From Pseudomonas sp. (lineage in GTDB: Bacteria > Pseudomonadota > Gammaproteobacteria > Pseudomonadales > Pseudomonadaceae): DNA of 6,867 bases. This document shows, piece by piece, positions 6,677 to 6,867 of the stretch. Under the pieces are notes generated by a model. The model did not search any database and was not told the origin of the DNA. It saw nothing but the letters and a program-made list of their open reading frames with translations. Numbering within the stretch: position 1 is the first letter of the stretch; every line of letters begins with the position of its first letter. Both the position numbers and the translations under genes were made by a program. Location of the stretch: assembly GCA_003488145.1 (NCBI GenBank), contig DNMQ01000384.1, positions 1 through 6,867 on the forward strand. The letters run 5' to 3'.

Positions 6677-6867
6677 TTAAACCTTCTCGACCTGACTGAA
6701 CTCCAGCTCTACTGGCGTAGAGCGACCGAAGATCAGAACCGCAACCTGGATCCGACTCTTCTCATAATTAACCTCTTCAACCACACCATTGAAGTCAGCG
6801 AAGGGGCCATCCGCCACCCGCACCACCTCACCCGGCTCGAAGAGCGTCTTCGGCTTCGGCTTGTCAC
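6677..6867 (-). CDS. nusG: Transcription termination/antitermination factor NusG, C-terminal part (5' end outside window)
   Basis: The last 62 residues of NusG are present, read from the window edge to a TAA at 6679-6677; the N-terminal NGN domain lies outside the window. The visible part begins [17 protein letters not shown] and continues through [30 protein letters not shown] to the terminal sequence [10 protein letters not shown]. This is the KOW domain with its short linker. In the family, the NGN domain binds the RNA polymerase clamp and reduces pausing, while the KOW domain contacts Rho or ribosomal protein S10, linking transcription to termination or translation. The position upstream of rplK is the standard bacterial order (secE-nusG-rplK). 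Nothing in the visible part is unusual. An intrinsic terminator starts 18 bases after the stop codon, so this is probably the end of the secE-nusG transcription unit. Confidence 0.97.
   Translation of the reverse strand, partial: DKPKPKTLFEPGEVVRVADGPFADFNGVVEEVNYEKSRIQVAVLIFGRSTPVELEFSQVEKV

Noticed and set aside
1..6867. A novel defence, mobile or biosynthetic system
   Set aside because: Every long open frame on the coding strand is a core ribosomal or transcription gene, the spacers are short, and no repeats, integrase or transposase sequences, or compositional breaks are visible.

Overview
The window is the conserved ribosomal-protein/RNA polymerase beta operon of a gammaproteobacterium. 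Everything is encoded on the minus strand in the order nusG (3' end only) - rplK - rplA - rplJ - rplL - rpoB, and the window ends 20 bases past the rpoB stop, before rpoC. The protein sequences look like Pseudomonas in the broad sense. The evidence is a 1356-residue RpoB with KRRVSALG in the rifampicin region, an L11 ending in NVEGV, and NusG, L1 and L10 sequences very close to those I remember from P. aeruginosa and P. putida. Details of L10 suggest a stutzeri/mendocina-like lineage rather than P. aeruginosa itself, but that is weak.

Layout, read in the direction of transcription (high to low coordinates). The nusG KOW domain (6867-6677) is followed by a strong intrinsic terminator (6658-6631). 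A short leader carries a probable L1-binding operator just upstream of the rplK ribosome binding site. rplK (L11) and rplA (L1) overlap by one base (TAATG). A 191-base leader follows, with a GC-rich stem-loop, an L10-type autoregulatory leader and a UUCG-capped hairpin, leading into rplJ (L10), whose best start is a GTG at 5248. After 74 bases comes rplL (L7/L12). A 213-base spacer then holds an attenuator/terminator hairpin and a series of smaller stem-loops before rpoB.

The genes work together. L11, L1, L10 and L12 build the L1 stalk and the L10-L12 factor-binding stalk of the 50S subunit. RpoB is the beta subunit of RNA polymerase. NusG couples polymerase to ribosomes and Rho. The RNA structures between the genes are the expected feedback devices: L1 on rplKA, L10(L12)n on rplJL, and partial termination that lowers rpoB expression relative to the stalk proteins.

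I found no mobile elements, CRISPR, tRNA or rRNA genes, and no sign of recent transfer. I see no undescribed system here. The points worth a second look are regulatory RNA details. The long open frames on the plus strand are explained by codon avoidance in the real genes.
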